DNA of 64,000 bases from Flavobacteriaceae bacterium PS02334. GTDB taxonomy: Bacteria > Bacteroidota > Bacteroidia > Flavobacteriales > Flavobacteriaceae. The notes under the pieces were generated by a model. The model was given only the letters and a program-made list of their open reading frames with translations, did not search any database and was not told where the DNA came from. The stretch is taken from positions 1 through 64,000 of the forward strand of contig JASCOH010000009.1 of assembly GCA_029959295.1 (NCBI GenBank), in the 5' to 3' direction. Numbering within the stretch: position 1 is the first letter of the stretch; every line of letters starts with the position of its first letter. The translations under genes were made by a program, and so were the position numbers. Shown one piece after another: positions 8,206 through 17,608 of this stretch.

Positions 8206-11200
8206 ATGAAAAACCTTTCATATCTCAAGGGCAGGAAGGCTTTTTGGTGCCTTATTTTTCTAAGCGCACCGCTGCTCCATCCTCCCGCACAGGCCGGAAC
8301 TAAGGCGCTTGCCTTCTGTTTCCAGCAGTCCAATACTATCACAGGCACTGTGTCCGACGGTACCGGCCCTCTTCCGGGCGTCACCGTTGCCGTAAAAGGA
8401 AAGCCCCTATCTACGCTCTCCGACCTCCAAGGCCACTACCGCATCGAAGCCACCCAGGGCGACATCCTCGTCTTCTCCTATCTCGGCTATGCCACGCAGG
8501 AAATCCCTATTGAAAACAAAAAAAACCTAGACGCAGTGCTCAAAACAGACAGCAGGAACCTGCAGGAAGTCACCATCAATGCCGGCTACTATTCCGTAAA
8601 GGACAAGGAGCGCACCGGAAGCATCGCCTCCATCGGCGCCAAAGACATCGCCACCCAGCCCGTCAGCAATGCCCTTGCCGCCATGCAGGGACGAATGGCT
8701 GGGGTCAATATCACCCAGACCACCGGCACCCCGGGCGGCGGCTTCAACATCCAGATCCGAGGCACCAACAGCCTTCGGGCCGACGCCAACGCGCCCCTGT
8801 ACATCATCGACGGGGTGCCCTATTCCTCCGATCCGATCGGAACGGGCCCCAGCAATACCATCCACCCCACAGTTACCAGCCCGCTGAACAACCTGAACCC
8901 TGCCGACATCGAAAGCCTCGAAGTCCTCAAGGATGCCGACGCCACGGCCATCTACGGGGCCCGCGGGGCCAACGGGGTCGTGCTGGTCACTACCAAAAAG
9001 GGAAAGCAGGGCAAGACGGCCTTCACCGCCAGCCTCTCGAGGGGCTACGGCGAGGTCACCCGCTTCCTGAAGCTCATGGACACCCGGCAGTACCTGGCCA
9101 TGCGCGCGCAGGCGTTCGCCAACGACGGCATCGCCGCCTATCCCGCCACGGCCTACGACATCAACGGCACCTGGGATCCCAGCCGCTACACCGACTGGCA
9201 AAAAGAACTGCTGGGCGGCAAGGCAGACATCACCGCTATCAGCGCCGCGCTTACGGGCGGGAGCGAACAGACCCAGTTCCGGATCGGCGGGAGCTTCAAC
9301 AGGGAAACCACCGTATTTCCGGGCGACTTTGCCTACCGCAAGGGCAACCTGCGCGCCAGCCTGAACCACCATTCCGCCGACCAGAAGTTCTCCATGACCT
9401 TTTCGGCGGGCTATACCCTGCAGGACAACGACCAGCCCTCCAGGGACCTGAGCCCCGCGGCCTGGACCACGCCCCCGAACGCCCCGGCGCTCTACACCGA
9501 ATCGGGCGAGCTGAACTGGGAAAACGGCACGTTTACCAATCCGCTGGCCGCGCTCAACGGAAAATCGCTGGCCGCTACCAATGACCTGGTCTCGAGCCTC
9601 GCGCTCTCCTACCAGCTGCCCTGGGGCTTCGAGGCCAAGGCAAGCCTGGGCTATACCAGCCTGCACCACGAAGAGAGCAACACCTCCCCTTCGACCGCCT
9701 ACAACCCGTCCTTCGGATTCGGTCCCGATTTCTCCTCGATCTATGTCACCCGCTCTTCCCGAGCGTCCTGGATCGCCGAGCCCCAGCTGCACTGGAAAAA
9801 GGAACTGGGAAAGGCCAGGCTGGAATTCCTGGCCGGCACGACCTTCCAAAGGCAGGGCGCCGGACTGCTCGCGCAGCTCGGCAGCGGGTTCCCTTCCAAC
9901 AGCCTGATCTATAACCTGGCTGCGGCCTCCTATTCCAAAATAACGGCCGACGACCAGTCCGTATACAAGTACCAGGCGTCCTTCGGGCGCGCCAACCTGA
10001 ACTGGGACGGCCGGTTCCTTTTCAACCTGACCGGAAGGAGGGACGGCTCGAGCCGCTTCGGTTCCGGAAGGCAGTTCGCCAATTTCGGGGCCGCAGGCGC
10101 CGCCTGGGTATTTTCCAAGGAACGCTGGATGGAGGCCGACGGCCTGTTCAGCTTCGGCAAGCTCCGCGCCAGCTACGGCACCAGCGGCAGCGACCAGATC
10201 GGCAACTACCAGTTCCTGGATACCTATGCCACGACAGGTACGAACTACATGGGCGTTACCGGCCTGCAGCCCACGCGCCTCTACAACCCCGACTTCGGGT
10301 GGGAAGAAAACAGGAAGCTGGAAATCGCCATGGAAACGGGCTTCCTGCAGGACCGTATCCTTTGCAGCTGGGCCTGGTACCGCAACCGCTCCTCCAGCCA
10401 GCTGGTCGGCATCCCGCTTCCGGCAACCACGGGCTTTGCCTCGCTGCAGGCCAACCTGGACGCCGTGGTCGAAAATGAAGGCGTGGAACTGACCCTGCGC
10501 ACGGCCAATATCCAGACCGATACGTTCAGCTGGACCACCGACATCAACTTTTCCGCCTCCAAAAACAGGCTGGTTTCCTTTCCGGGGCTGGAAGGCTCGA
10601 CCTATGCCAATACCTTTGTGATCGGGCAGCCGCTCAACATCGTCAAGGTCTTCAAGTACACCGGCATCGATCCGCAGACCGGGACCTACACCTTTGAAGA
10701 TGCCAACGGGGACGGGGTGCTTTCGGCTCCAGACGACCGCCAGACGGTGAAAGACCTGAATCCGAAGTTCTACGGGGGCGTACTGAACCAGATCCGCTAC
10801 CGCGGCCTCCAGCTGGACTTCCTCTTCCAGTTCGTAAAGCAGGAAAATTACAATACCGTCGCCATGTTCAGCCGCCCGGGCACGATGGTCAACCAGCCGG
10901 CAGATGTGGGCGGAAACTGGACGCCCCAGAACGGCGGCGGCCCCTACCAGGTGCTCACCTCCGGCGCCAACAGCGCCACATCCCTGCCATTCTCCAGGTA
11001 CGTGGCCAGCGACGCGGCCATCAGCGACGCTTCCTATATCCGCCTGAAAAACGTGTCGCTCGCCTATGAGCTGCCCAGGCGCTGGACGGGCGCTGCAGGG
11101 TGCCGCCTGTCGCTCCTGGCACAGAACCTTCTGACCATCACGGCGTACAGGGGCGCCGACCCGGAATTCCGAACGCTGGGCTTTACCCCGCCGCTGCGCG

Positions 11201-11232
11201 TGGTTACCGCCGGACTGCACCTAACCTTCTAA
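8206..11232 (+). CDS. susC-like: SusC/RagA-family TonB-dependent outer membrane transporter
   Basis: A 1008-aa outer membrane protein. It has a hydrophobic signal sequence (about 10-32), a carboxypeptidase-regulatory-like beta-sandwich beginning ITGTVSDGTGPLPGVTV (about 45-115), a TonB plug domain with the SusC signature IRGTNSL...APLYIIDGVPY and LKDADATAIYGARGANGVVLVTTKKG, and a long beta-barrel ending in an aromatic residue (HLTF). It would import an oligomeric nutrient across the outer membrane with energy from TonB. susD follows after 10 bp and an S9 peptidase gene 2 bp after that, so peptide uptake is a better guess than glycan uptake. Strong GC bias at third codon positions sets it apart from the RM genes. 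Confidence 0.93.
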   Translation: MKNLSYLKGRKAFWCLIFLSAPLLHPPAQAGTKALAFCFQQSNTITGTVSDGTGPLPGVTVAVKGKPLSTLSDLQGHYRIEATQGDILVFSYLGYATQEIPIENKKNLDAVLKTDSRNLQEVTINAGYYSVKDKERTGSIASIGAKDIATQPVSNALAAMQGRMAGVNITQTTGTPGGGFNIQIRGTNSLRADANAPLYIIDGVPYSSDPIGTGPSNTIHPTVTSPLNNLNPADIESLEVLKDADATAIYGARGANGVVLVTTKKGKQGKTAFTASLSRGYGEVTRFLKLMDTRQYLAMRAQAFANDGIAAYPATAYDINGTWDPSRYTDWQKELLGGKADITAISAALTGGSEQTQFRIGGSFNRETTVFPGDFAYRKGNLRASLNHHSADQKFSMTFSAGYTLQDNDQPSRDLSPAAWTTPPNAPALYTESGELNWENGTFTNPLAALNGKSLAATNDLVSSLALSYQLPWGFEAKASLGYTSLHHEESNTSPSTAYNPSFGFGPDFSSIYVTRSSRASWIAEPQLHWKKELGKARLEFLAGTTFQRQGAGLLAQLGSGFPSNSLIYNLAAASYSKITADDQSVYKYQASFGRANLNWDGRFLFNLTGRRDGSSRFGSGRQFANFGAAGAAWVFSKERWMEADGLFSFGKLRASYGTSGSDQIGNYQFLDTYATTGTNYMGVTGLQPTRLYNPDFGWEENRKLEIAMETGFLQDRILCSWAWYRNRSSSQLVGIPLPATTGFASLQANLDAVVENEGVELTLRTANIQTDTFSWTTDINFSASKNRLVSFPGLEGSTYANTFVIGQPLNIVKVFKYTGIDPQTGTYTFEDANGDGVLSAPDDRQTVKDLNPKFYGGVLNQIRYRGLQLDFLFQFVKQENYNTVAMFSRPGTMVNQPADVGGNWTPQNGGGPYQVLTSGANSATSLPFSRYVASDAAISDASYIRLKNVSLAYELPRRWTGAAGCRLSLLAQNLLTITAYRGADPEFRTLGFTPPLRVVTAGLHLTF

Positions 11233-11242
11233 TAAAAAAATC

Positions 11243-12622
11243 ATGAAAAAAGCAAATCTTTACACCATGCTGGCCCTGGCCTCCCTGCTCGCCTTTTCTG
11301 GATGCGAGGATTTCGTGGAGGTGGACATGCCTCCCACCCAGCTGACGGCCGAAGCCGTATTCCAGAGCACCGCCACGGCCAACGCGGCCCTGGCAAGCAT
11401 CTATGCGGCCATCCGCGAGAAAGGCCCCATGGCCGGCACCCAGACGGGCATCGCCAACCTGATGGGGGGCTACGCCGACGAGCTGGACTACTACGGCATG
11501 GCCGGCGCCAGTCCCGAACTCTTCTTTACCAACACCGTACTCCCGAGCGACGTGCAGGTCGCCTCCCTCTGGTCCTCGAGCTACAGCCAGATTTATGCGT
11601 CGAACGCCATCATCGAGGGAATCGGGCCCCTTTCCCCAATTCCCCAGGCCGACAAGGACCGGATCCTGGGCGAGGCGCTCTTCCTCAGGGCCTGGCTCCA
11701 TTTCTACCTGGCGGGGCTCTACGGGGACATTCCCTATGTGGCCTCCACCGATTATGCGGCCAATTCCCGCATTGCCAGGATGCCGCTGGCGGATGTCTAC
11801 AGCCGGATTGCCGCCGACCTGGAACAGGCCCTGCCGCTGCTGCCAGACAATGATCCCGCCGCGGCACGCGCCAAGCCCAGCCGCTGGGCCGCCAAGGCGA
11901 TGCTCGCCAAAGTTTTCCTGGAAGCGGGCCGCTGGGCAGCGGCATCAGACGCCGCATCCGCTATGCTCAACAATACGGCACAGTTCCGCCTGAACCCCGA
12001 CCTCCTGCAGGCATTCCGCAACACCAGCACCGAAACCATCTGGCAGCTGCGCCCGGCCGCGGCCAACACCAACACCTTGGAAGCCTCCACCTTTATCTTC
12101 CTGACCGGACCGCCGCCCAATATGGCGCTGGCCCCGGGGCTCATGGCCGCCTTCGAGCCTGGCGATGCCAGACGGGAGGCCTGGACCAAAGCCGTTTCCA
12201 GCGGCACCCAGACCTGGTACCATGCCTACAAGTACCGCCAGCAGGGCAGCAGCGGATCGACCACCGAAAATTCCATATTGCTGCGCATCGCGGAAATCTG
12301 CCTGATACGGGCAGAAGCCCGGGCGCGACAGGGCGAACTCAGCGGTGCCAGGGAGGATCTCGACGCCATACGGCTGCGGGCGGGCCTTACGCGCACGGCC
12401 GCCCAGACGCAGCAGGAAATCCTGAATGCCGTACTGCAGGAAAGAAGGGTGGAACTTTTTGCCGAAGCGGGACACCGCTTTTTTGACCTGAGGCGCTTCG
12501 GCGCCATCGATGCCGTCTTGGGAACCAAGGCGAACTGGGATGCTACGGATGCCCTGCTGCCGCTTCCGGAAACAGAACTGCAGCGCAACCCGAGCCTTGG
12601 CGCTCAAAATCCAGGATACTGA
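11243..12622 (+). CDS. susD-like: SusD/RagB-family surface lipoprotein
   Basis: A 459-aa nutrient-binding lipoprotein that would cap the SusC barrel. The N-terminus is a lipoprotein signal ending in LLAFSGC (lipobox Cys about residue 20). The body is alpha-helical with tetratricopeptide-like repeats; typical SusD segments are visible: FLRAWLHFYLAGLYGDIPYV and, near the C-terminus, EICLIRAEARARQGELSGA, followed by EILNAVLQERRVELFAEAGHRFFDLRRFG. At 459 aa it is somewhat shorter than many SusD proteins. It lies in one operon with the transporter and the S9 peptidase. Confidence 0.93.
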   Translation: MKKANLYTMLALASLLAFSGCEDFVEVDMPPTQLTAEAVFQSTATANAALASIYAAIREKGPMAGTQTGIANLMGGYADELDYYGMAGASPELFFTNTVLPSDVQVASLWSSSYSQIYASNAIIEGIGPLSPIPQADKDRILGEALFLRAWLHFYLAGLYGDIPYVASTDYAANSRIARMPLADVYSRIAADLEQALPLLPDNDPAAARAKPSRWAAKAMLAKVFLEAGRWAAASDAASAMLNNTAQFRLNPDLLQAFRNTSTETIWQLRPAAANTNTLEASTFIFLTGPPPNMALAPGLMAAFEPGDARREAWTKAVSSGTQTWYHAYKYRQQGSSGSTTENSILLRIAEICLIRAEARARQGELSGAREDLDAIRLRAGLTRTAAQTQQEILNAVLQERRVELFAEAGHRFFDLRRFGAIDAVLGTKANWDATDALLPLPETELQRNPSLGAQNPGY

Positions 12623-12624
12623 TT

Positions 12625-15201
12625 ATGGAAAACTATAGCAAACAGATAAGGGCCCGGATCTTTTTCCTGCTCTTTGGACTGGCAGGCAGCGCCTGTCCGC
12701 TCTTCGGACAGGCCAGCCCAGCCAAAATTCTTTCTGAAAAAGACTATGCCCTGTGGGGCAGGCTCGTACAGGGCCAGATGAACGCCGAGGGGACGTGGAC
12801 CAGCTGGCGCATGCGCTACGATGACGGGCGCGACACCCTGTATGTCGGAAAGACTTCAGGCGCCGGCGGGCACCGGTCCTTCACCAATGCCGGCAAGGAA
12901 AGCTTTTTCGGCAGATCCCATTTCGCCTATCTCACGTCCCAGCAGACGCTGCGCGTTCTCGATCTGGACAACGGAAGGGAATGGGAAAAGACCGCGGTAG
13001 CCTCCTATGAAGCATTCGGCGCCCGCGGCCTGCTCCTGGCCCAGTCGCCTCAAGAAAACGGGCTGTCGCACATCGCAATTACCGACTGGGCAGGCAGGGA
13101 AAAGCTGGCGATCCGAAGCGTGCGGTTTTGGAAGGCCTGCCCGGCGGGCCGCCGCATCGCGCTGGTTGCTGAAACGGACGGCTTCTCGTACTGCGCCGTG
13201 CTGGACCTGGGGCGCCTTACAATGGATACGGTGGCGCGCACGGCAGGGAAATTCGAATTTCCTGCCTGGGACCGCAATGGGAGATTTCTGGCGCTGGCCA
13301 GCAAAGGCCACACCGGCGGCGGGGACGGGCTTTATTGCCACGATACCCGCACCCAAAAGACCTTGACTCTTGACACCGACAGCATCAAGCTGTTTTCAGG
13401 GGTACGCCGGATCAGTACCGGTGCCAGGACGCTCCTTTCCGTCAGCGAGAACGGGAAAAATGTCTTTTTCAATACGTTCTTGCCGCAGCGCCCGACAAGC
13501 GAAGGCAGGCCGCTCGTCGAGATCTGGAATGCTTCCGACCGGCTCATCTATCCCAGCCAGCGCGCTTTAGACGCCGCCCCGCAGACGCTCCTGGCCCGCT
13601 GGGAAACGGCAGCGGGCAGGGCATCGCTCGTGTCCGATACCGCCACGCCTGTGGCAGCCCTCACGGGCAAGATGGATTTTGCCGTCGCCTTCGACCCGTT
13701 GGCCTATGAACCGCAGCTGGAGCGCGACGGCCCCGCCGACCTCTATCTGGCAGACCTGCGCACAGGACAGAAAAAGAAGTGGCTGGAAAGGCAGCACCTG
13801 CATGGGGTCTTTCCGCTGCCCGCCAGCAATAAGATTCTCTATAAGGAAGGAACATGGAAAATATTCGATCCTCAAAACGGAAGCGTGCTGGACTGCGGCG
13901 TGCCCACGGACAGCATCGCTTCGGAAAGGCTGTCCCAGAACCTGATGCCCGCATCGGATGCGGCAGGCCGCTTCCTGCTCCTGCCCGACGGGGCCGACCT
14001 ATGGAAAATCAGCACGGCCAGCGGCAGAAAGACCCGCCTGACCAGAGGCCGGGAAAAAGGGATCGCCTACCTGCTTCCCGAAAAGAGCGCACTGCCGACG
14101 GACAATTACGGGCTCCGCTTCCTGCCGTCATTCGACCTTTCCAAACCTCTGGCGCTGCGGATGAAAAACAGGGAGGGAAGCCTGACGGGCTACAGCCTGC
14201 TGCTTCCTGACGGCAAGCTGCAAAAAATTGCCTATGATGCGCTCGGGCACTCCGGCATCATCTCCGATGCCGAAGGCCGCTGCCTGGGCTTCATTACCGA
14301 ATCCTTCGAACGCCCGAGAGCCCTTAAGATTTACCGCAATGGAGCATGCACGGAAATTTTTGCCAGCAACCCGCACCAGAAGGAATACCGCTGGGGAACC
14401 GCCGAACTGGTCAAGTACCAGGTAGGCGGTCAGGAAATGCAGGGCGTGCTCTACTGCCCGCACGGCACAGACAGCAGCGAGAAGCATCCCCTGGTAGCCC
14501 ATATTTATGAGATACAGAGCGACGGCCTTTACAAGGCGGCCCATCCCAGCTTTACCAACGCCGCCGGATTCAATGTTGCCAATCTGGTGGGGAAAGGCTA
14601 TTTCGTGCTGCTGCCCGACATCCGCCACGGCATGGGAAATCCAGGCAAGGATGCATCGGCAAGCCTGGATGCTGCCCTGGACAGCGTAATAGCGCGATAC
14701 CCCGTCGATCCGTCGCGGCTGGCACTGGTCGGGCATTCCTTCGGCGGCTATGAGACCGCGGCAGTAATCGGCTACACGAACCGTTTCCGTGCCGCTGTCA
14801 TGGGGGCCGGCATGTCGGATGCGGTCAGCTTTTACCTGACGGCCAACAAGAACAACAGGAAGGCCAATTACTGGCGCTACGAGACGGGACAGTCGCGCAT
14901 CGGCAAGAGCCTTTTTGAAGACCGGCAGGCGTATCTCGACAATTCCCCCGTGCTCGCCGCCGATAAGATCGAAACGCCGCTGCTCATATGGACCGGCGCC
15001 AACGATATACAGGTGCCTCCCGAGCAGTCCTACGCCATGCATTTGGCGCTCAGGCGCCTGGGCAAAAGAAGCGCCCTGCTGGTCTACCCGGACGAAGGGC
15101 ACTCCTTTCTCAGGCCGGACAGCAACAGGGACCTGACCCTGCGGCTCGAGCAGTGGCTCGACTACTTTCTGAAGGGAGTTCCTGCGGACTGGATAAAATA
15201 A
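12625..15201 (+). CDS. S9-family prolyl-oligopeptidase-like serine peptidase
   Basis: An 858-aa secreted or periplasmic peptidase: a hydrophobic N-terminal segment (about 10-28) looks like a signal peptide, a beta-propeller-like region follows, and the C-terminal alpha/beta-hydrolase domain holds the catalytic triad. The nucleophile is S705 in GHSFGG; D794 (ANDIQVP) and H826 (DEGHSF) sit at the expected places. S9 enzymes cleave peptides or act as acyl-aminoacyl peptidases. The gene starts 2 bp after susD, so the three genes probably form one uptake-and-digest unit for peptides. The substrate cannot be told from the sequence. Confidence 0.88.
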   Translation: MENYSKQIRARIFFLLFGLAGSACPLFGQASPAKILSEKDYALWGRLVQGQMNAEGTWTSWRMRYDDGRDTLYVGKTSGAGGHRSFTNAGKESFFGRSHFAYLTSQQTLRVLDLDNGREWEKTAVASYEAFGARGLLLAQSPQENGLSHIAITDWAGREKLAIRSVRFWKACPAGRRIALVAETDGFSYCAVLDLGRLTMDTVARTAGKFEFPAWDRNGRFLALASKGHTGGGDGLYCHDTRTQKTLTLDTDSIKLFSGVRRISTGARTLLSVSENGKNVFFNTFLPQRPTSEGRPLVEIWNASDRLIYPSQRALDAAPQTLLARWETAAGRASLVSDTATPVAALTGKMDFAVAFDPLAYEPQLERDGPADLYLADLRTGQKKKWLERQHLHGVFPLPASNKILYKEGTWKIFDPQNGSVLDCGVPTDSIASERLSQNLMPASDAAGRFLLLPDGADLWKISTASGRKTRLTRGREKGIAYLLPEKSALPTDNYGLRFLPSFDLSKPLALRMKNREGSLTGYSLLLPDGKLQKIAYDALGHSGIISDAEGRCLGFITESFERPRALKIYRNGACTEIFASNPHQKEYRWGTAELVKYQVGGQEMQGVLYCPHGTDSSEKHPLVAHIYEIQSDGLYKAAHPSFTNAAGFNVANLVGKGYFVLLPDIRHGMGNPGKDASASLDAALDSVIARYPVDPSRLALVGHSFGGYETAAVIGYTNRFRAAVMGAGMSDAVSFYLTANKNNRKANYWRYETGQSRIGKSLFEDRQAYLDNSPVLAADKIETPLLIWTGANDIQVPPEQSYAMHLALRRLGKRSALLVYPDEGHSFLRPDSNRDLTLRLEQWLDYFLKGVPADWIK

Positions 15202-15229
15202 GAAACGGCTCCCAATTGGGAGCCGTTTC
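15202..15229. terminator. Bidirectional intrinsic terminator
   Basis: A perfect 28-bp palindrome begins with GAAACGGCTCCC and is centred on AATT, one base after the S9 peptidase stop and 9 bp from the convergent DUF6520 stop. The AAAATAAG on one side gives a U-rich tail for the leftward transcript; the TTTCGTTCTGCATTT side serves the rightward transcript. Confidence 0.85.
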
Positions 15230-15238
15230 GTTCTGCAT

Positions 15239-15511
15239 TTACGGTTCGTAGACCGCTATGTTGCAGGGAGCGCCTTCGCTCGGCTGGTGCCAGAGCTGCT
15301 GTGCGCCAGGCGTGCCGTCGACGGTACATAAAACCGTCGGCACGTCGGAACACATCTTGACAAACTCACAGGGCTGTGTCGGATTGCCCGTGATGCGGTA
15401 GCCCTGCAACAGTGCTGCCGCGCCCTCCTCTTTCGCAGTGCCTACTGCGGCGGCCGAAGCCAGCGCAAAAGCGGCTACCGGCAAGACCATTTTTAAAAGT
15501 GTGGCTTTCAT
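15239..15511 (-). CDS. DUF6520-type small secreted cysteine-containing protein
   Basis: A 90-aa protein with a signal-like N-terminus (MKATLLKMVLPVAAFALASAA) and a mature part with four cysteines (PCEF, KMCSD, LCTV, PCNI). This matches the layout of the DUF6520 family of Flavobacteriia, whose function is unknown. It lies 25 bp downstream of the MauE-like gene on the same strand. Four cysteines next to a putative disulfide-linked membrane partner suggest a redox or disulfide connection; that is inference. Confidence 0.7.
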   Translation of the reverse strand: MKATLLKMVLPVAAFALASAAAVGTAKEEGAAALLQGYRITGNPTQPCEFVKMCSDVPTVLCTVDGTPGAQQLWHQPSEGAPCNIAVYEP

Positions 15512-15536
15512 AATAAAAAAATTTAATGGTTGTGAT

Positions 15537-17078
15537 CTACTCTCTTTCAGGTTTTCGATCGGATCCCTGAACCTGGCCTGGTGTATCTTGAAGGCCGTCC
15601 AACAGCTGCTGTCTCAGGTCATAGCGGACGATCCATTTTTCATTAATTAGGTAAATGCGGTTCTCGATGACCCTGAAGCTCTCCAGCTTGTTGCCGTCTA
15701 TATCGTACAGCGGAAAGCTGAAACGGTACGAGCCGTCGTTGGTATCGTATACGTCAATGATGCTTGCCTGCTTCCACAGCTTGCCGAAATCTTCCCTGCC
15801 GGGAAGCTGGGAATTGACGAACAGGAGATTTTGGTACAGCGCCGCCCTCCGGTTTACCAGCAGGGGCGCCTGCCCCAGCCGCTTCAATCCCGACCTGCTC
15901 TCTGCAACTTTCACCTGTGCCCTGCTGACGGTATCGATCGTCCTGCCCCTGGCGCGGATTGTAAGCGTCGCGTCAGACACCAGAAATTCGTTGCGGTAGA
16001 AATACAGGTAGGCGAACCTGTCCCCGCTGGCCACCAGGGTGCCGTCAGTATCAAAGATGCCATCTTCCTGCTTCTCCAGCATTTTCAGGCTGTACTGGGG
16101 AGCTTTGCCCGGTACCAGCGGCTGGTAACCTAAAATATGTTCGCCCTGCTCGGAGAATGTCCTGACGGCCATGCCCTGGCCGAGCATTTCAGCCAGCGTA
16201 AATCGCTTCAGTCCTGCCTCGCTCCTGCAGCCGATCCAGTCCGCTAGGCTGCCTTCGAATACATACGGCACCGTTCCGTTGGCCAGATAAAAGCGTCCCG
16301 CTGCTACCCTTACCTGGGCGGTGCTGAAAGACAGGCCGGCAGTATCGATACGGATCTCATGGCTGCGGAAATGCTCCAGGCTGTAGTCGCACGATAGCAG
16401 GTGCAGCGGCGCGGTCACATTGCCCAAGTAGATCCTGCCCTTTTCAAATCCTGCTATGTAATAGCTGTTGTGCGGCAATTGGACCTTCGCAATTTCTGCC
16501 ACTGACGGATGCGGGTAGCGGCGCTGGAAGCGGTTTTCGTAATGGACGATCTCCTCAGACATCAGGAAAAGCTTTACGGTACCTCCGGCACCCGCGAAGA
16601 GCCCGAAGGCCAGAACGGCAATGCCGTAAGCATTTCTTTTCCGAGGCGATTCCTTATTGCAGCTCCAGCCAATTGCCACGGCTGCCGACGCGAGCACCAT
16701 AAATGCGAGATTGAAGTAGAAGTGCTCGACCCATCCCATATCCTCCAGGATGCCGCCGCAGGAGCAGGGAACGTGCGATGCGTAGTTCATGATCAGGTAG
16801 ATGTACGTCGTAAATGCCCCCATGAGGCACAAGGAACCATATATTCCAAGCATGCGGGTCTTGGGCAAAGCCAGCAGCAGCGCCAGCAGCAATTCAAGGA
16901 CAGGTACCAGCCAAGACAGCCAAGAGGCATGGCTGGTCAGTACCGGGGACATCGCCAGCTGCCGGTGAAAATTGTCATAATCGATAAGCTTGCTCAATGC
17001 CGCGTACACGAACAGCAAGATATAGAGTGCTGCGATCGACTGCACGATCCCTTTTCGAAAAGAAATTGTTTTTATCAT
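15537..17078 (-). CDS. MauE/DoxX-like membrane protein with large C-terminal domain
   Basis: A 513-aa protein. Residues 1 to about 150 form four predicted transmembrane helices of the MauE/DoxX type, with VPCSCGG in the loop, the cysteine pair typical of MauE-like redox proteins. After a fifth hydrophobic segment (about 155-170) comes a 340-residue domain outside the membrane with repeated short beta-strands (for example GRIYLGNVTAPLH and NRIYLINEKWIVRY), perhaps a beta-propeller. MauE-like proteins are thought to help disulfide formation in secreted partners. Its likely partner is the cysteine-rich DUF6520 peptide encoded 25 bp downstream. The link to the neighbouring SusCD-peptidase operon, which shares its high GC content, is by proximity. 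Confidence 0.72.
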   Translation of the reverse strand: MIKTISFRKGIVQSIAALYILLFVYAALSKLIDYDNFHRQLAMSPVLTSHASWLSWLVPVLELLLALLLALPKTRMLGIYGSLCLMGAFTTYIYLIMNYASHVPCSCGGILEDMGWVEHFYFNLAFMVLASAAVAIGWSCNKESPRKRNAYGIAVLAFGLFAGAGGTVKLFLMSEEIVHYENRFQRRYPHPSVAEIAKVQLPHNSYYIAGFEKGRIYLGNVTAPLHLLSCDYSLEHFRSHEIRIDTAGLSFSTAQVRVAAGRFYLANGTVPYVFEGSLADWIGCRSEAGLKRFTLAEMLGQGMAVRTFSEQGEHILGYQPLVPGKAPQYSLKMLEKQEDGIFDTDGTLVASGDRFAYLYFYRNEFLVSDATLTIRARGRTIDTVSRAQVKVAESRSGLKRLGQAPLLVNRRAALYQNLLFVNSQLPGREDFGKLWKQASIIDVYDTNDGSYRFSFPLYDIDGNKLESFRVIENRIYLINEKWIVRYDLRQQLLDGLQDTPGQVQGSDRKPERE

Positions 17079-17608
17079 GGTTTCCTTATATTAACCTGCG
17101 AGCCATTGCCCGTACCATTTTCTGGCGCCGCAGCATGGAGATCTAAGCAATACAGCGTTCTACAAATAGCGCCCGCAAGTGGTTTCCAGATCAAAATTAT
17201 AAAGATAAAAACAGGGGATTGTTGCGAGAATACGCCAAGATTTGTAAAAAACGGCCAATTTTAAGGACACCTTAAAATGCCTGCCTTGGCAATGCTTTCT
17301 TATCATTTTCGGCGCAGACCGCTAAAGGCCCTCTCTTTCCGAATCAAACAACGAGACGCTAATGCTCCCAACAATTGGCCTCTGCCCATCGCTGCCAATT
17401 GGCAGCATAGCGCGCTACGGATTTAGCGCTATCTCAAAAATGCAAAAAAACAGCACGCCCGGCCAAGGCACGCCGCTGCTGCATATCAAAATTACGAACT
17501 TAGAAAAAGTGCATTTTCCATTGGCACTGCTTGGCTTCCTAAAATCCCTACCGTTCGCAACTTTGAAGTGCATCCTGCTAAAGTTCCAAGCAACCAGGAG
17601 CAGTCGGG
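17079..17608. other. Divergent intergenic region with inverted repeats
   Basis: 530 bp between the MauE-like gene (minus) and the HTH gene (plus), with no convincing gene. An exact 9-bp inverted repeat with a 3-nt loop lies at 17257-17277 (ATTTTAAGG/CCTTAAAAT). A second pair, CAATTGGC (17372-17379) and GCCAATTG (17394-17401), is spaced 14 bp. The first could be a terminator-like hairpin or an operator; neither role is proved. Confidence 0.45.

Noticed and set aside
8527-11220. Very long open frame on the minus strand opposite susC
   Set aside because: Its protein is rich in Gly, Ala, Arg and Val with no domains; it results from the strong G/C third-position bias of susC. Similar antisense frames over the SusD, S9 and traG genes were dropped for the same reason.
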